Positions 8,150-15,976 of a stretch of 32,670 nt of DNA are shown in pieces; position 1 is the stretch's first letter, and the number at the start of each line of letters is the position of its first letter. This DNA comes from Lentisphaeria bacterium (GTDB taxonomy: Bacteria > Verrucomicrobiota > Lentisphaeria > Victivallales > Victivallaceae), in contig JAFSTC010000085.1 in assembly GCA_017450705.1 (NCBI GenBank), positions 1 through 32,670 of the forward strand. The letters run 5' to 3'. Both the position numbers and the translations under genes were made by a program. The notes beneath the pieces are model-generated. The model ran no database searches, was not told the DNA's origin, and saw only the letters and a list, made by a program, of their open reading frames with translations.

Positions 8150-9061
8150 GCTTTGCGCGTTTTTGCGGTAGGCGCGGGGAGAGAGGCCGCCGTGCTTCCG
8201 GAAGAAGCGCGAAAAGGAGTAGACGCCCGAAAAGCCGCAGCGCAGGGCGATCTCGGAGATGGCGAGATCGGAGTTGCTCAGCAGATGCTGGGCCAGATTG
8301 AGTTTTTTCCGGCGCAGGAACACCCCGGGTGTCGCGCCGAGCTGCCGACGGAAGACGACGCGCAGGTATTCCGGCGTCACGCTCCAGCGGGCGGCGACCT
8401 GCTGGAAGGGATCGGGAACGGGGGGCTCCCGCATCAACAGTTCGCAAAGTTCCCGGACATACGCCGCCGCGCCCCCCGGTCCGGAGGTCGGCAGGAGCCC
8501 CGCAGGCTCCACGCTGTTCCCGGGCAGCAGATCGAGGAACAGCTGCAGCGCGGAGCCGCAGATGTTTTCGGCGTGGGGCTCCTCCCGCAGACGGACGTAG
8601 TGCGACAGCAGCAGCGAGAGCACATTCAGGTTTTCGCCGGAGAGCCGGAACCGGGTGTTCCGCAGATGGGCCAGCGCGCCCGTGTCCTCCGTCTCGAACC
8701 GGATGAGGAGCCAGTGCACGGAGCGCTCCTTTTCATCAGGCAGTCTCATGTGGGGCTGGCCGGGGAGGATCAGGACCCCCTCCCCCTGCGTGAGCTCGAA
8801 ACGGGCCCCATCGACCAGCAGGAATCCGAATCCCGAGCAACAGATCCACAGCATGCAGCAGCTGTGGAGATTGAGGACGGGGCCGGAGATCATCTCGCCG
8901 CGCCGGAAGACGTGGATGTTCCTGAGCGGCAGTCCGTGAGGAGAAAACGCCAGGTTCCTGGCGCTGCTGAACCCGATCCGGTCCAGCTGCCGCCGGAGCC
9001 GGGACCAGAGGGCCTTCTCCGACGGTTTTTGACGGTCCGCGGCCATTTGCCTCTCCTTCAT
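8135..9061 (-). CDS. AraC-family transcriptional regulator
   Basis: The 308-residue protein has an N-terminal cupin-like sensing domain (about 30-140, including GEGVLILPGQPHMRLP) and a C-terminal pair of AraC helix-turn-helices (about 210-305). The second has the typical LAISEIALRCGFSGVYSFSRFFRKHGGLSP signature. Members usually sense a sugar or small ligand and activate adjacent transport or catabolic genes. The start may be ATG 9061 or the sixth codon at 9046, which has AAGGAG directly upstream. It is divergent from the oxidoreductase gene, so that cassette is its likely target. Confidence 0.88.
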   Translation of the reverse strand: MKERQMAADRQKPSEKALWSRLRRQLDRIGFSSARNLAFSPHGLPLRNIHVFRRGEMISGPVLNLHSCCMLWICCSGFGFLLVDGARFELTQGEGVLILPGQPHMRLPDEKERSVHWLLIRFETEDTGALAHLRNTRFRLSGENLNVLSLLLSHYVRLREEPHAENICGSALQLFLDLLPGNSVEPAGLLPTSGPGGAAAYVRELCELLMREPPVPDPFQQVAARWSVTPEYLRVVFRRQLGATPGVFLRRKKLNLAQHLLSNSDLAISEIALRCGFSGVYSFSRFFRKHGGLSPRAYRKNAQSGGEN

Positions 9062-9106
9062 GATTTTTCTCCCGCTCCCGCGGGCAGATAACGGAATCGG
9101 TTAAAA

Positions 9107-9138
9107 TTATCCCGTTTTCTGTCATTGTTTTTATCCGT
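9107..9138. promoter_or_regulatory. candidate AraC-type direct-repeat operator
   Basis: TTATCCCGT (9107-9115) and TTATCCGT (9131-9138) form a near-perfect direct repeat 24 bases apart in the intergenic region. The second copy abuts the -35 box of the oxidoreductase promoter. AraC activators commonly bind direct repeats reaching the -35 box, so these are candidate half-sites; no binding is shown. Confidence 0.35.
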
Positions 9139-9153
9139 ATCCTGAAGTATAAT
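9125..9153 (+). promoter_or_regulatory. promoter of the oxidoreductase-pseudopilin-hydrolase operon
   Basis: TTGTTT (9125-9130), a 17-base spacer and a perfect TATAAT (9148-9153). The weak -35 box suits an activator-dependent promoter. The -10 box sits in a 13-base palindrome, AGTATAATATACT (9146-9158). Confidence 0.65.
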
Positions 9154-9207
9154 ATACTGCGGAAGGGGCTCCATTCAAACGCGGATGGACGCAAATCGGT
9201 GAAAAAC

Positions 9208-10395
9208 ATGAAAAAAACACGGATCGCCGTCGTGGGCTTCGGTCAGCGGGGAGGCGCTTTCGTCGCCCTCGCCATGCAGGAGTCGGCGCAAGTCGAGCTG
9301 GCCGGCATCTGCGACTCGTCGCCGGAGCGTCTGCGAAGTTTCGCAAAGAAAAATCACTGCACGGCGCCTCTTTACACCTCGGTCGAAAAGATGCTGGAGG
9401 AGGCCCGTCCCGAGGGCGTGGTGATCTCCGTGCCCGATTTCCAGCACGCGCCCGTTGCGGTCACCGTCCTGAAACACGGCTGCGCCGTGCTGCTGGAAAA
9501 ACCCATGGCCCCCACGGTGGAGGGCTGCCGGGAGATCCTGAAACACGCGGCGAAAAGCCGCGGCGTCCTGCTGGGCTTCGTCCTTCGCAGCCACCCGGTC
9601 TACCGCAAGGTCAAGGAACTTCTCGACGCCGGGACCGTCGGACAGATCATGAATCTCCAGGCCGACGAGGAGCTCTCCGTGATGCACGGCGCAAGCTACA
9701 TGCGCCGCTGGCACCGCCGCGTGGCCAACTCCGGGGGCTTCATGCTGGCCAAGTGCAGCCACGACATCGACATCCTCTCGTGGCTCGTCGGGGAAAACCC
9801 CTGCCGGGTCTCCTCCTTCGGAAGTCTCGCCTTCTTCACGCCGGAGAAGCTGAAGCACGAATTCTGCAGCGAATGCCCTGACCGTGCCTGCCGGTTCCGT
9901 TTTGCGGGCGAGATGGTCGCCATGGACGAAGAGGAGGCTTCCTCCCCCTCGCGGTACGGTTTCGACCGCTGCGTGTACACGAAAGACAAGGACGTGATCG
10001 ACCATCAGGTCGTGGATTTCGAGTATCCCTCCGGCGTCACGGCGAGTTTCTCGCTGGACCTTTTTGCCCCCGCGCCGCGACGCCGCCTCAAAGTCGTCGG
10101 CACGGCGGGATACATCGAGGCGGACACCCGGACTCTCACCGTCGGCGTCGCCTTCTCCGATGGTAGGAAACCGCAGACTTTTGCGCTGAAACAGGAGAAC
10201 GCCTCGGGGCACGGCGGCAGCGATCTTGCGCTTTTCCGCAAATTCGTCGCCATGACGCGGGGAGAAAAAACCGATCTGGCCGGACTGGAGGCGGGGCTGG
10301 CCTCCACCGTCGTCGGCGTCGCCATCGAAACGGCGCGGCGCGAACGCCGCGTCGTGGAGCTCCCGCCCTCCGCCTACGAGGGAGCGCCCAAATGA
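9208..10395 (+). CDS. Gfo/Idh/MocA-family NAD(P)-dependent oxidoreductase
   Basis: A protein of about 395 residues with an N-terminal Rossmann fold ([13 protein letters not shown]), the [10 protein letters not shown] motif containing the conserved Lys of the family, and a [11 protein letters not shown] segment with the catalytic His/Asp arrangement. A Cys-rich insert, [11 protein letters not shown], lies near residue 230. Substrates in this family are sugars, inositols or glycosidic derivatives; the specific one is unknown. ATG 9208 is preferred over GTG 9199; neither has a strong Shine-Dalgarno. It is the first gene behind the promoter at 9125-9153 and probably handles a sugar released by the downstream hydrolase. 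Confidence 0.88.
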   Translation: MKKTRIAVVGFGQRGGAFVALAMQESAQVELAGICDSSPERLRSFAKKNHCTAPLYTSVEKMLEEARPEGVVISVPDFQHAPVAVTVLKHGCAVLLEKPMAPTVEGCREILKHAAKSRGVLLGFVLRSHPVYRKVKELLDAGTVGQIMNLQADEELSVMHGASYMRRWHRRVANSGGFMLAKCSHDIDILSWLVGENPCRVSSFGSLAFFTPEKLKHEFCSECPDRACRFRFAGEMVAMDEEEASSPSRYGFDRCVYTKDKDVIDHQVVDFEYPSGVTASFSLDLFAPAPRRRLKVVGTAGYIEADTRTLTVGVAFSDGRKPQTFALKQENASGHGGSDLALFRKFVAMTRGEKTDLAGLEAGLASTVVGVAIETARRERRVVELPPSAYEGAPK

Positions 10396-10460
10396 GTCAT
10401 CTTTCATCGTTTTTTCACAGGAAACCTGATTTATCCGATACAACAACAGGAGGAAAGGAA

Positions 10461-11270
10461 ATGGAAAACCCGAAACAAACCGATCGTCACCTCTCATCTC
10501 TCATCTCTCATCTCTCATCTCTCACGCGTAAACCGGCCTGCCGTTTTACGCTGATCGAGCTCCTCGTCGTGATCGCCATCATCGCCATATTGGCGTCCAT
10601 GCTGATGCCCGCCTTGCAGCAGGCCCGGGAACGGGGACGCTCCGCGCAGTGCATGAGCAATCTCAAACAGCTGGGACTGGCGTGCATGAGCTACAGCCGG
10701 GACCACGGCGGGTTCATCGTCAAGTACATGAATCTCAACATCGGCAAGGCGTCCGAAGGCATCACGTCGGAGTGGACCGGGTACTTCAAATTCGCCAAGT
10801 ACGTGAACCACAACGTGTTCATCTGCCCGTCGCTCTCGCCGGCCTCCAGCTATGCGCAGACCAATTACGTGGCCAACAGCTACAACGTCTCCTACCCCGG
10901 GTACGGCATCTCCTACGAGAACTACGGCAGCGGCCGCTACCGGAGGGGCGTGGACACGGGGCTCTCCATCGCCTGGTCCGCGCTCCACTCGTCGGACATA
11001 AAATATCCCTCCATGATGTACGCGATCATGGACGCCCGGCAGACCTACGCCTTCAACGGCGGCCACTTCGGCTGCCACCGCTTCTCCTACAGCTTCTCCA
11101 CCTCGGCCACCAAGCGAATGGGCAATCCCGACGGGGAACGGCACGGCGGCCGGATCCAGATCCTCTTCGCCGACGGCCACGCGGCCACGCGGGAGGTCGA
11201 TTCCTACGATCCGTACAAGACGCTGGGGTCCGGCCGGTTCCTCGTGCAGTGGAACGGCTGGGGCAATTAG
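10461..11270 (+). CDS. prepilin-type H-X9-DG domain protein (pseudopilin-like)
   Basis: The 269-residue protein has a class III/type IV pilin-like N-terminus ([20 protein letters not shown]) with the conserved Glu5 and a long hydrophobic helix, then a periplasmic domain ending in an H-X9-DG motif ([12 protein letters not shown]). This architecture is common in Lentisphaerae and Planctomycetes; its role is poorly known but suggests type II secretion or surface assembly. ATG 10461 is chosen because AGGAGGAAAGG precedes it; an in-frame ATG at 10392 overlaps the previous stop. The position before Phe is Arg, not the usual Gly. Codons 11-21 lie in a heptamer tandem repeat. Confidence 0.85.
   Translation: MENPKQTDRHLSSLISHLSSLTRKPACRFTLIELLVVIAIIAILASMLMPALQQARERGRSAQCMSNLKQLGLACMSYSRDHGGFIVKYMNLNIGKASEGITSEWTGYFKFAKYVNHNVFICPSLSPASSYAQTNYVANSYNVSYPGYGISYENYGSGRYRRGVDTGLSIAWSALHSSDIKYPSMMYAIMDARQTYAFNGGHFGCHRFSYSFSTSATKRMGNPDGERHGGRIQILFADGHAATREVDSYDPYKTLGSGRFLVQWNGWGN
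10491..10524 (+). repeat. heptanucleotide tandem repeat (CTCTCAT) inside a coding sequence
   Basis: Four perfect CTCTCAT units (10491-10518) are followed by a six-base partial unit. The repeat encodes Leu/Ser/His/Ile-rich residues between the start codon and the prepilin leader. Because seven is not a multiple of three, gain or loss of a unit would shift the frame. Confidence 0.95.
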
Positions 11271-11285
11271 CGGCGGAGACGGGGA

Positions 11286-14200
11286 ATGAAGACCGCCGCC
11301 GCACTTTTCTGCCTCGTTCTGGGCGCGTTCCTGCTTTCGGGAGCCGAAACGCCCGCCCGGACCGTCAAGCGCCTCATCACCTGTCAGGAACAGCAGGAAG
11401 ACCTGACGCCTCTTCTGCCGGAATGCGTGAAACTGCTGGACTCCTCCGACTACGACGTCCGGTTCGCGGCGCTGCGAACGCTCGTCTTCGCCGGAGTCCC
11501 CTGCCCCGAGGCGGTCCCGGGACTGCTCAAGATCGTCCGCAAGCCGGTCCCGGAAAAAAACAGGAGAATGGATGCGCTGACTGGATACGCCCTCTCCGCG
11601 CTGGTCACGGTCTGCGAAGACGAAAAGGTCTTCTCGAAACTCCTCGACTCCCCCGACCCGAAACTGGTGAAATCCCTGAGCATGGCGCTGCTGGACTCCC
11701 CCCGCCTCACCCCGGCGCTGCGGAAAAAACTGCGCTGGCCGGGATCGGCTTACGCCCCCGCGCCGCCCTGCCGATTGATCGACCCCTCCTTCGAGAAGGA
11801 TGATCTCTCGGCGTGGGAGTTGCGCACATGCGAAGGCGCGGAGGGAAGCATCTCCCTCGACAATACCGTTGCCAGAAGCGGAAAAAACTCTCTCCGGATC
11901 GAAAAGAGCAATGCCGCGGGCTTTCTGGAACTGCGTTACCGCGGCCTCTTCGACATCCCCGCCGGGGAGGAATTCTTCTGGCGCGGCTATTATCAGGCGC
12001 AAGTCACCCCCGGATCCTCGCTGCTGGTCTTCGGTTTCGAGGACGAAAAGGGGAAATTCCTCACGCAGTCCGGCTCGCTGGCCCGTTCGGCCCGGCAGAG
12101 CCAGTCCTTCGCGGTCAACACGCCGCCGGGGAAGTGGGATCAGCGCATCGGACTCGTCGCCCGCCTGAAAAAGCCCGCCCGCCTGCGCCCCGTGATCCGC
12201 TTTTTCGGGGATCCGGGGGTGGTGCACATCGACGACCTCGCCTTTCCCGGCGCGGCGTGGATCCAGCGCCGGGCCTACGCCATCCCCGAGATCTGCCGCC
12301 TGTCGGTGCAGGAAGCCCGGAAACGCCTGAACGAGCGGAGCAACGCGACGGGGAAGATCGGTTTTTATCCCTCGGGCGCGGTCGGACTTGAGATCGACGG
12401 CAAACTGCTGCCCCCCGTCATCTATTTTTCCAGCATCTTCCCGGAGCTGGGCGATTACGCGCTCTTCTCGAAAATCGGCGTCAAGGTCTGCAACGTGACG
12501 CTCCACCTCAACGACGTCGCGGGCCCCCACACAAAAGGAAGCATCACGGAGATCTCCTCCGGCCCGGTCTGGCCCAGTGCGGGAAACGAAAACTATAATT
12601 TTGCCCCGCTCGTCTCCCGGCTGAAACGCCTGCTCCGGCAGGAGTCCGACCTCTACATCATCCTCGGGCTCAACATCACCTGGCCGCAGGATTACTTCAA
12701 ATACAATCCCGACTGCCTCTGGGCGGACGAGAAGGGCCGCAAGGCCTGGGGGACCAGTCTGCATCTCAGGGGATTTTTCGAAAAAGCCCCGGCCCCCGAC
12801 TGCATCCCGTGGCCCTCGCCCTACGCGGACAAACCCTTCGAGGACGCCGCAAAAGTCATGGCCGCCCTCATCCGCGAATTGAAGAAGGAGGGTCTGCACA
12901 AGCCCGTCGTCGGATGCTTCGTCGCCGGAGGGCACGACGGCCAGTTCGAGATCCGCTACCGGGACTACAGTCCCGCGGGAACGGAGGCGTGGCGCAAGTG
13001 GCTCAAGGAGCGCTACGGAAATGACGACGCCCTGCGCCGCGCGTGGAAACGCAAGGGCGTCTCGCTGGCCTCGGCCGCCGTTCCGCCGGAACACTTCGGC
13101 AAATACCCGAAGGGCGCTTCCCCCATCTTCTTCGATCCCGGCCGGGAGGCTCCCGACATCGATTACGAGACCTTCCGTCAGGAACGCATCTGGCGCGTCA
13201 AGGAGATCATGCTGGCCGCCGTCAAAAAGGAGCTGGGCAAAACCGTGCTCGGCGTGGCCTGGCAGATGGAGAAATTCCTGGTCAAGGACCCCTCACGGTT
13301 CCTCGCGAGCGACGTTTTCGACATCATCGTCACCCAGCCGGTCTACCAGCAGCGGCGGGCGGGCATGCCCTTCGGCAATCTGGCGCCCATGGACTCCTTC
13401 CGGCGGGCCGGAAAACTCTGGATCAGCGAACTGGACATCCGTTCGTTCCTCCGCTCGGTCTACGCGGACGAGCTGAAACAGCTCAAGGTGGGCATCCCCT
13501 TCGACATGGAACAGTTCCGGCAAACGGTCCGCAAACTCACCGCGGAGCAGATCGCCTCCGGCGGGGGCGGCTGGTGGTATCTGGATATGTTCGGCGGCTG
13601 TCACGCCCACCCGGAGATGCTCGAAGAGATCCGCCGGGGCGTCGAGCTCTACGACAGGATCCACCGGAAAAAGGACGCGCGGCAGCAGGCGGAGGCCGTC
13701 GCCGTCATCTCCCGCAGCGCCATTTTGAACCAGCGCCAGTGGGCCGCAAGTTTCCCCATGATGTACCAGCTGTTCGCTCTGCATCAGTCGGGGGTGCCCC
13801 TCGATGTCCGCTTCGCCGAGGACCTCTTTGCCTCCCCGGACGGGGACAAGTACAAAATCTACTTTTTCGCCAACCAGTTCGAGCTGTCTGAGAAGGAACG
13901 CGATTTCATCGACCGGCGGCTCAAATGCGGCAACAGGACGCTCATCTTCAACTACGCGTCCGGCGCAGTGGACAAAGCCCGCGGGACCCTCTCGCTCGCG
14001 CGAACGGAGAAGCTCACGGGCTTCAAACTCCGAACGAAACGGAATCTTGCCTCCCCCGCCGTCGGCCCCCGTCAGGCCCCGGGCAACCTCTACCGCGCCT
14101 ATCTGGACCAGAGCGATTCTTCCTCCATCGGACGGATCCAGCGCATCGTCATCGCCGATCCCAAGGCGATGGTTTTGAGCTCCTTCCTGGACGACGGGAC

Positions 14201-15953
14201 CCCGGCGGTGGGCCGGAAAGACTTCCCCAACTGGCGGTCGGTTTTTGCCGGTTCGCCCAACGCCGTGACGGCCGAAGTGTTCCACCGTCTGGCCAAAGAA
14301 GCCGGGGTCTCCCCCGTGATGGCGCCCGATGCGGGGATCGTCATGCTGAACCGCCACTTCCTCGCCGTCACCGCGCTGAAAAACGGCAAAAACGCGGTCC
14401 GTCTGCCCTTCCCGGCCCGGGTCACGGACGCCTTCGACGGCAAAGTCCTTTCCGACGGCGGCCGGGACTTCACGCTGGAACTTCGAAGCGGCGACGTGCA
14501 TTTTCTGCTGCTCGCCCCCGAAGCGGCGTCCCGCGACGTCCCGGCGGAAGAGCCCCTGCCCTTCCGCGACGGCGGTTTCGAGGGGGCGCAGACCACGTGG
14601 CGTCCCCTCATCAACGGCAAACTGGAACAAACCGCCCTCTGCGCATCAAGCGGAAGGAAGAGCGCTCGTCTGACGCCCGCCGAACCGGGGAAAGCGGCCT
14701 CGGCCTACTGCCCGCGTTTCAGCGCCGGGAGCATGATCGGCCGGAGACTGCGCCTCGAGGTGAGCGTCAGGGGAAAAGGCGTCGGGCGGATCGTGCTCCT
14801 GCCCTACCCGCCCGGCAGTTCCAGAACCAAACTGCAGCGGGGGGAAAAGGTGACGCTTTCGCCCGACTCATGGCGCAGGATCTCCATGCTCTGGGATCCC
14901 GGGGAAAAGCTCTTTGCCCGGGTCGCCCCCGCCGTGGAATTGGACTCGGGTGAGGAACTGTTCTTCGACGACTTCCGCATTTTCGACGCGCCGACGCCGG
15001 GCGTCCGGCTTGCGGGTCCGGCGAAGCCGCTGGTGGAAAAGCCGGGAACGGCCTTCGCTCTGCCCTTCTCGGGAGCCCTCCCCGGCATGGAAATCTCCGC
15101 CTGTCTGCTGGACAAAGAGTTCAAACCGCACATTTTCCGGGCCCGGGCGGACCAAACGGGCCGGGGCAAAATTGCCATTCCCGGACTTGAGGCGGGATAT
15201 CACGAATTCATCCTCTTCGGCGGCGGCGCCAACGCCGTCTGCGGCGCGGACATCGTCCCGGCGGACGAGATGCGGCAGCTCCGGGGGGCCGCGGCAAAAT
15301 CGAAGATCCCCCGGGGGAGCCGGATCCTCATTCTGGGAGACAGCCTCAGCGATTTCCAGCGGGGCAGCAATTACGCGGACAAGCTCGAATATTTCCTGCG
15401 CGGCAGGGAGGTCAAAGTGAACAACGCGGGCGTCCGCGGCGACCACATCCTCCGGGTCCGGGACCGCCTCGCCGGGAAGAAGACCTACCGGCCCCAAGCC
15501 TACCGGGGGATCTTTTCTCCCGTGCCCGACGTCGCCGTGATCTTTCTGGGGCACAACGACACTGTCTTGCGCGAAGGCGTCATCCAGGTTTCCCCCGAGG
15601 TCCAGAAGGCGGCTTACCGGGAGGTCCTGACCGAACTGCGGAAGAGAAAGCCCGACATGCGGATCATTCTCGTCACCCCGGTCCGCTGCCACAGGGAGAC
15701 CTGTCTTGCCAACATGGAGAAACGGCTGAAGAAGGGCTTGGGCCGCATCGAATTCGGCCGTCCGGAACTGCTGGAAAAGTACATCGCCGTTTTGCATGAG
15801 GTCGCCGGGGAATTCAACTGCGAGCTGGTCGATCTCTACACGCCGATGACGCAAATGAAGGATACGACGACGCTCTTCAACCCCGGCGACGGGGTGCACA
15901 TTTCCGCCAAGGGGAACCGTTTCGTCGCCCTCTCCCTGCTCGAAAAGCTCTGA
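11286..15953 (+). CDS. secreted GH42-like glycoside hydrolase fused to SGNH esterase domain
   Basis: A 1555-residue protein with a signal peptide (MKTAAALFCLVLGAFLLSG). In order: a HEAT-like helical region (about 25-145), a CBM4/9-like beta-sandwich (about 160-330), a GH42-like TIM barrel and flexible-domain region (about 360-860), a second CBM-like segment (about 1095-1260) and a C-terminal SGNH/GDSL hydrolase (about 1340-1555). The barrel has VAGGHDGQFE, where Asp551 or Glu555 may be the acid/base, and Glu715 in ISELDIRS as likely nucleophile; both are inferred by resemblance. The SGNH blocks are clear: GDSLS (near 1351), NNAG, GHND (near 1421) and DGVH (near 1535). It follows the pseudopilin gene by 15 bases. 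The likely job is deacylating and hydrolysing a substituted glycan. Confidence 0.75.
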   Translation: MKTAAALFCLVLGAFLLSGAETPARTVKRLITCQEQQEDLTPLLPECVKLLDSSDYDVRFAALRTLVFAGVPCPEAVPGLLKIVRKPVPEKNRRMDALTGYALSALVTVCEDEKVFSKLLDSPDPKLVKSLSMALLDSPRLTPALRKKLRWPGSAYAPAPPCRLIDPSFEKDDLSAWELRTCEGAEGSISLDNTVARSGKNSLRIEKSNAAGFLELRYRGLFDIPAGEEFFWRGYYQAQVTPGSSLLVFGFEDEKGKFLTQSGSLARSARQSQSFAVNTPPGKWDQRIGLVARLKKPARLRPVIRFFGDPGVVHIDDLAFPGAAWIQRRAYAIPEICRLSVQEARKRLNERSNATGKIGFYPSGAVGLEIDGKLLPPVIYFSSIFPELGDYALFSKIGVKVCNVTLHLNDVAGPHTKGSITEISSGPVWPSAGNENYNFAPLVSRLKRLLRQESDLYIILGLNITWPQDYFKYNPDCLWADEKGRKAWGTSLHLRGFFEKAPAPDCIPWPSPYADKPFEDAAKVMAALIRELKKEGLHKPVVGCFVAGGHDGQFEIRYRDYSPAGTEAWRKWLKERYGNDDALRRAWKRKGVSLASAAVPPEHFGKYPKGASPIFFDPGREAPDIDYETFRQERIWRVKEIMLAAVKKELGKTVLGVAWQMEKFLVKDPSRFLASDVFDIIVTQPVYQQRRAGMPFGNLAPMDSFRRAGKLWISELDIRSFLRSVYADELKQLKVGIPFDMEQFRQTVRKLTAEQIASGGGGWWYLDMFGGCHAHPEMLEEIRRGVELYDRIHRKKDARQQAEAVAVISRSAILNQRQWAASFPMMYQLFALHQSGVPLDVRFAEDLFASPDGDKYKIYFFANQFELSEKERDFIDRRLKCGNRTLIFNYASGAVDKARGTLSLARTEKLTGFKLRTKRNLASPAVGPRQAPGNLYRAYLDQSDSSSIGRIQRIVIADPKAMVLSSFLDDGTPAVGRKDFPNWRSVFAGSPNAVTAEVFHRLAKEAGVSPVMAPDAGIVMLNRHFLAVTALKNGKNAVRLPFPARVTDAFDGKVLSDGGRDFTLELRSGDVHFLLLAPEAASRDVPAEEPLPFRDGGFEGAQTTWRPLINGKLEQTALCASSGRKSARLTPAEPGKAASAYCPRFSAGSMIGRRLRLEVSVRGKGVGRIVLLPYPPGSSRTKLQRGEKVTLSPDSWRRISMLWDPGEKLFARVAPAVELDSGEELFFDDFRIFDAPTPGVRLAGPAKPLVEKPGTAFALPFSGALPGMEISACLLDKEFKPHIFRARADQTGRGKIAIPGLEAGYHEFILFGGGANAVCGADIVPADEMRQLRGAAAKSKIPRGSRILILGDSLSDFQRGSNYADKLEYFLRGREVKVNNAGVRGDHILRVRDRLAGKKTYRPQAYRGIFSPVPDVAVIFLGHNDTVLREGVIQVSPEVQKAAYREVLTELRKRKPDMRIILVTPVRCHRETCLANMEKRLKKGLGRIEFGRPELLEKYIAVLHEVAGEFNCELVDLYTPMTQMKDTTTLFNPGDGVHISAKGNRFVALSLLEKL

Positions 15954-15976
15954 AGACATCCCGGGACAAGCCGCCG

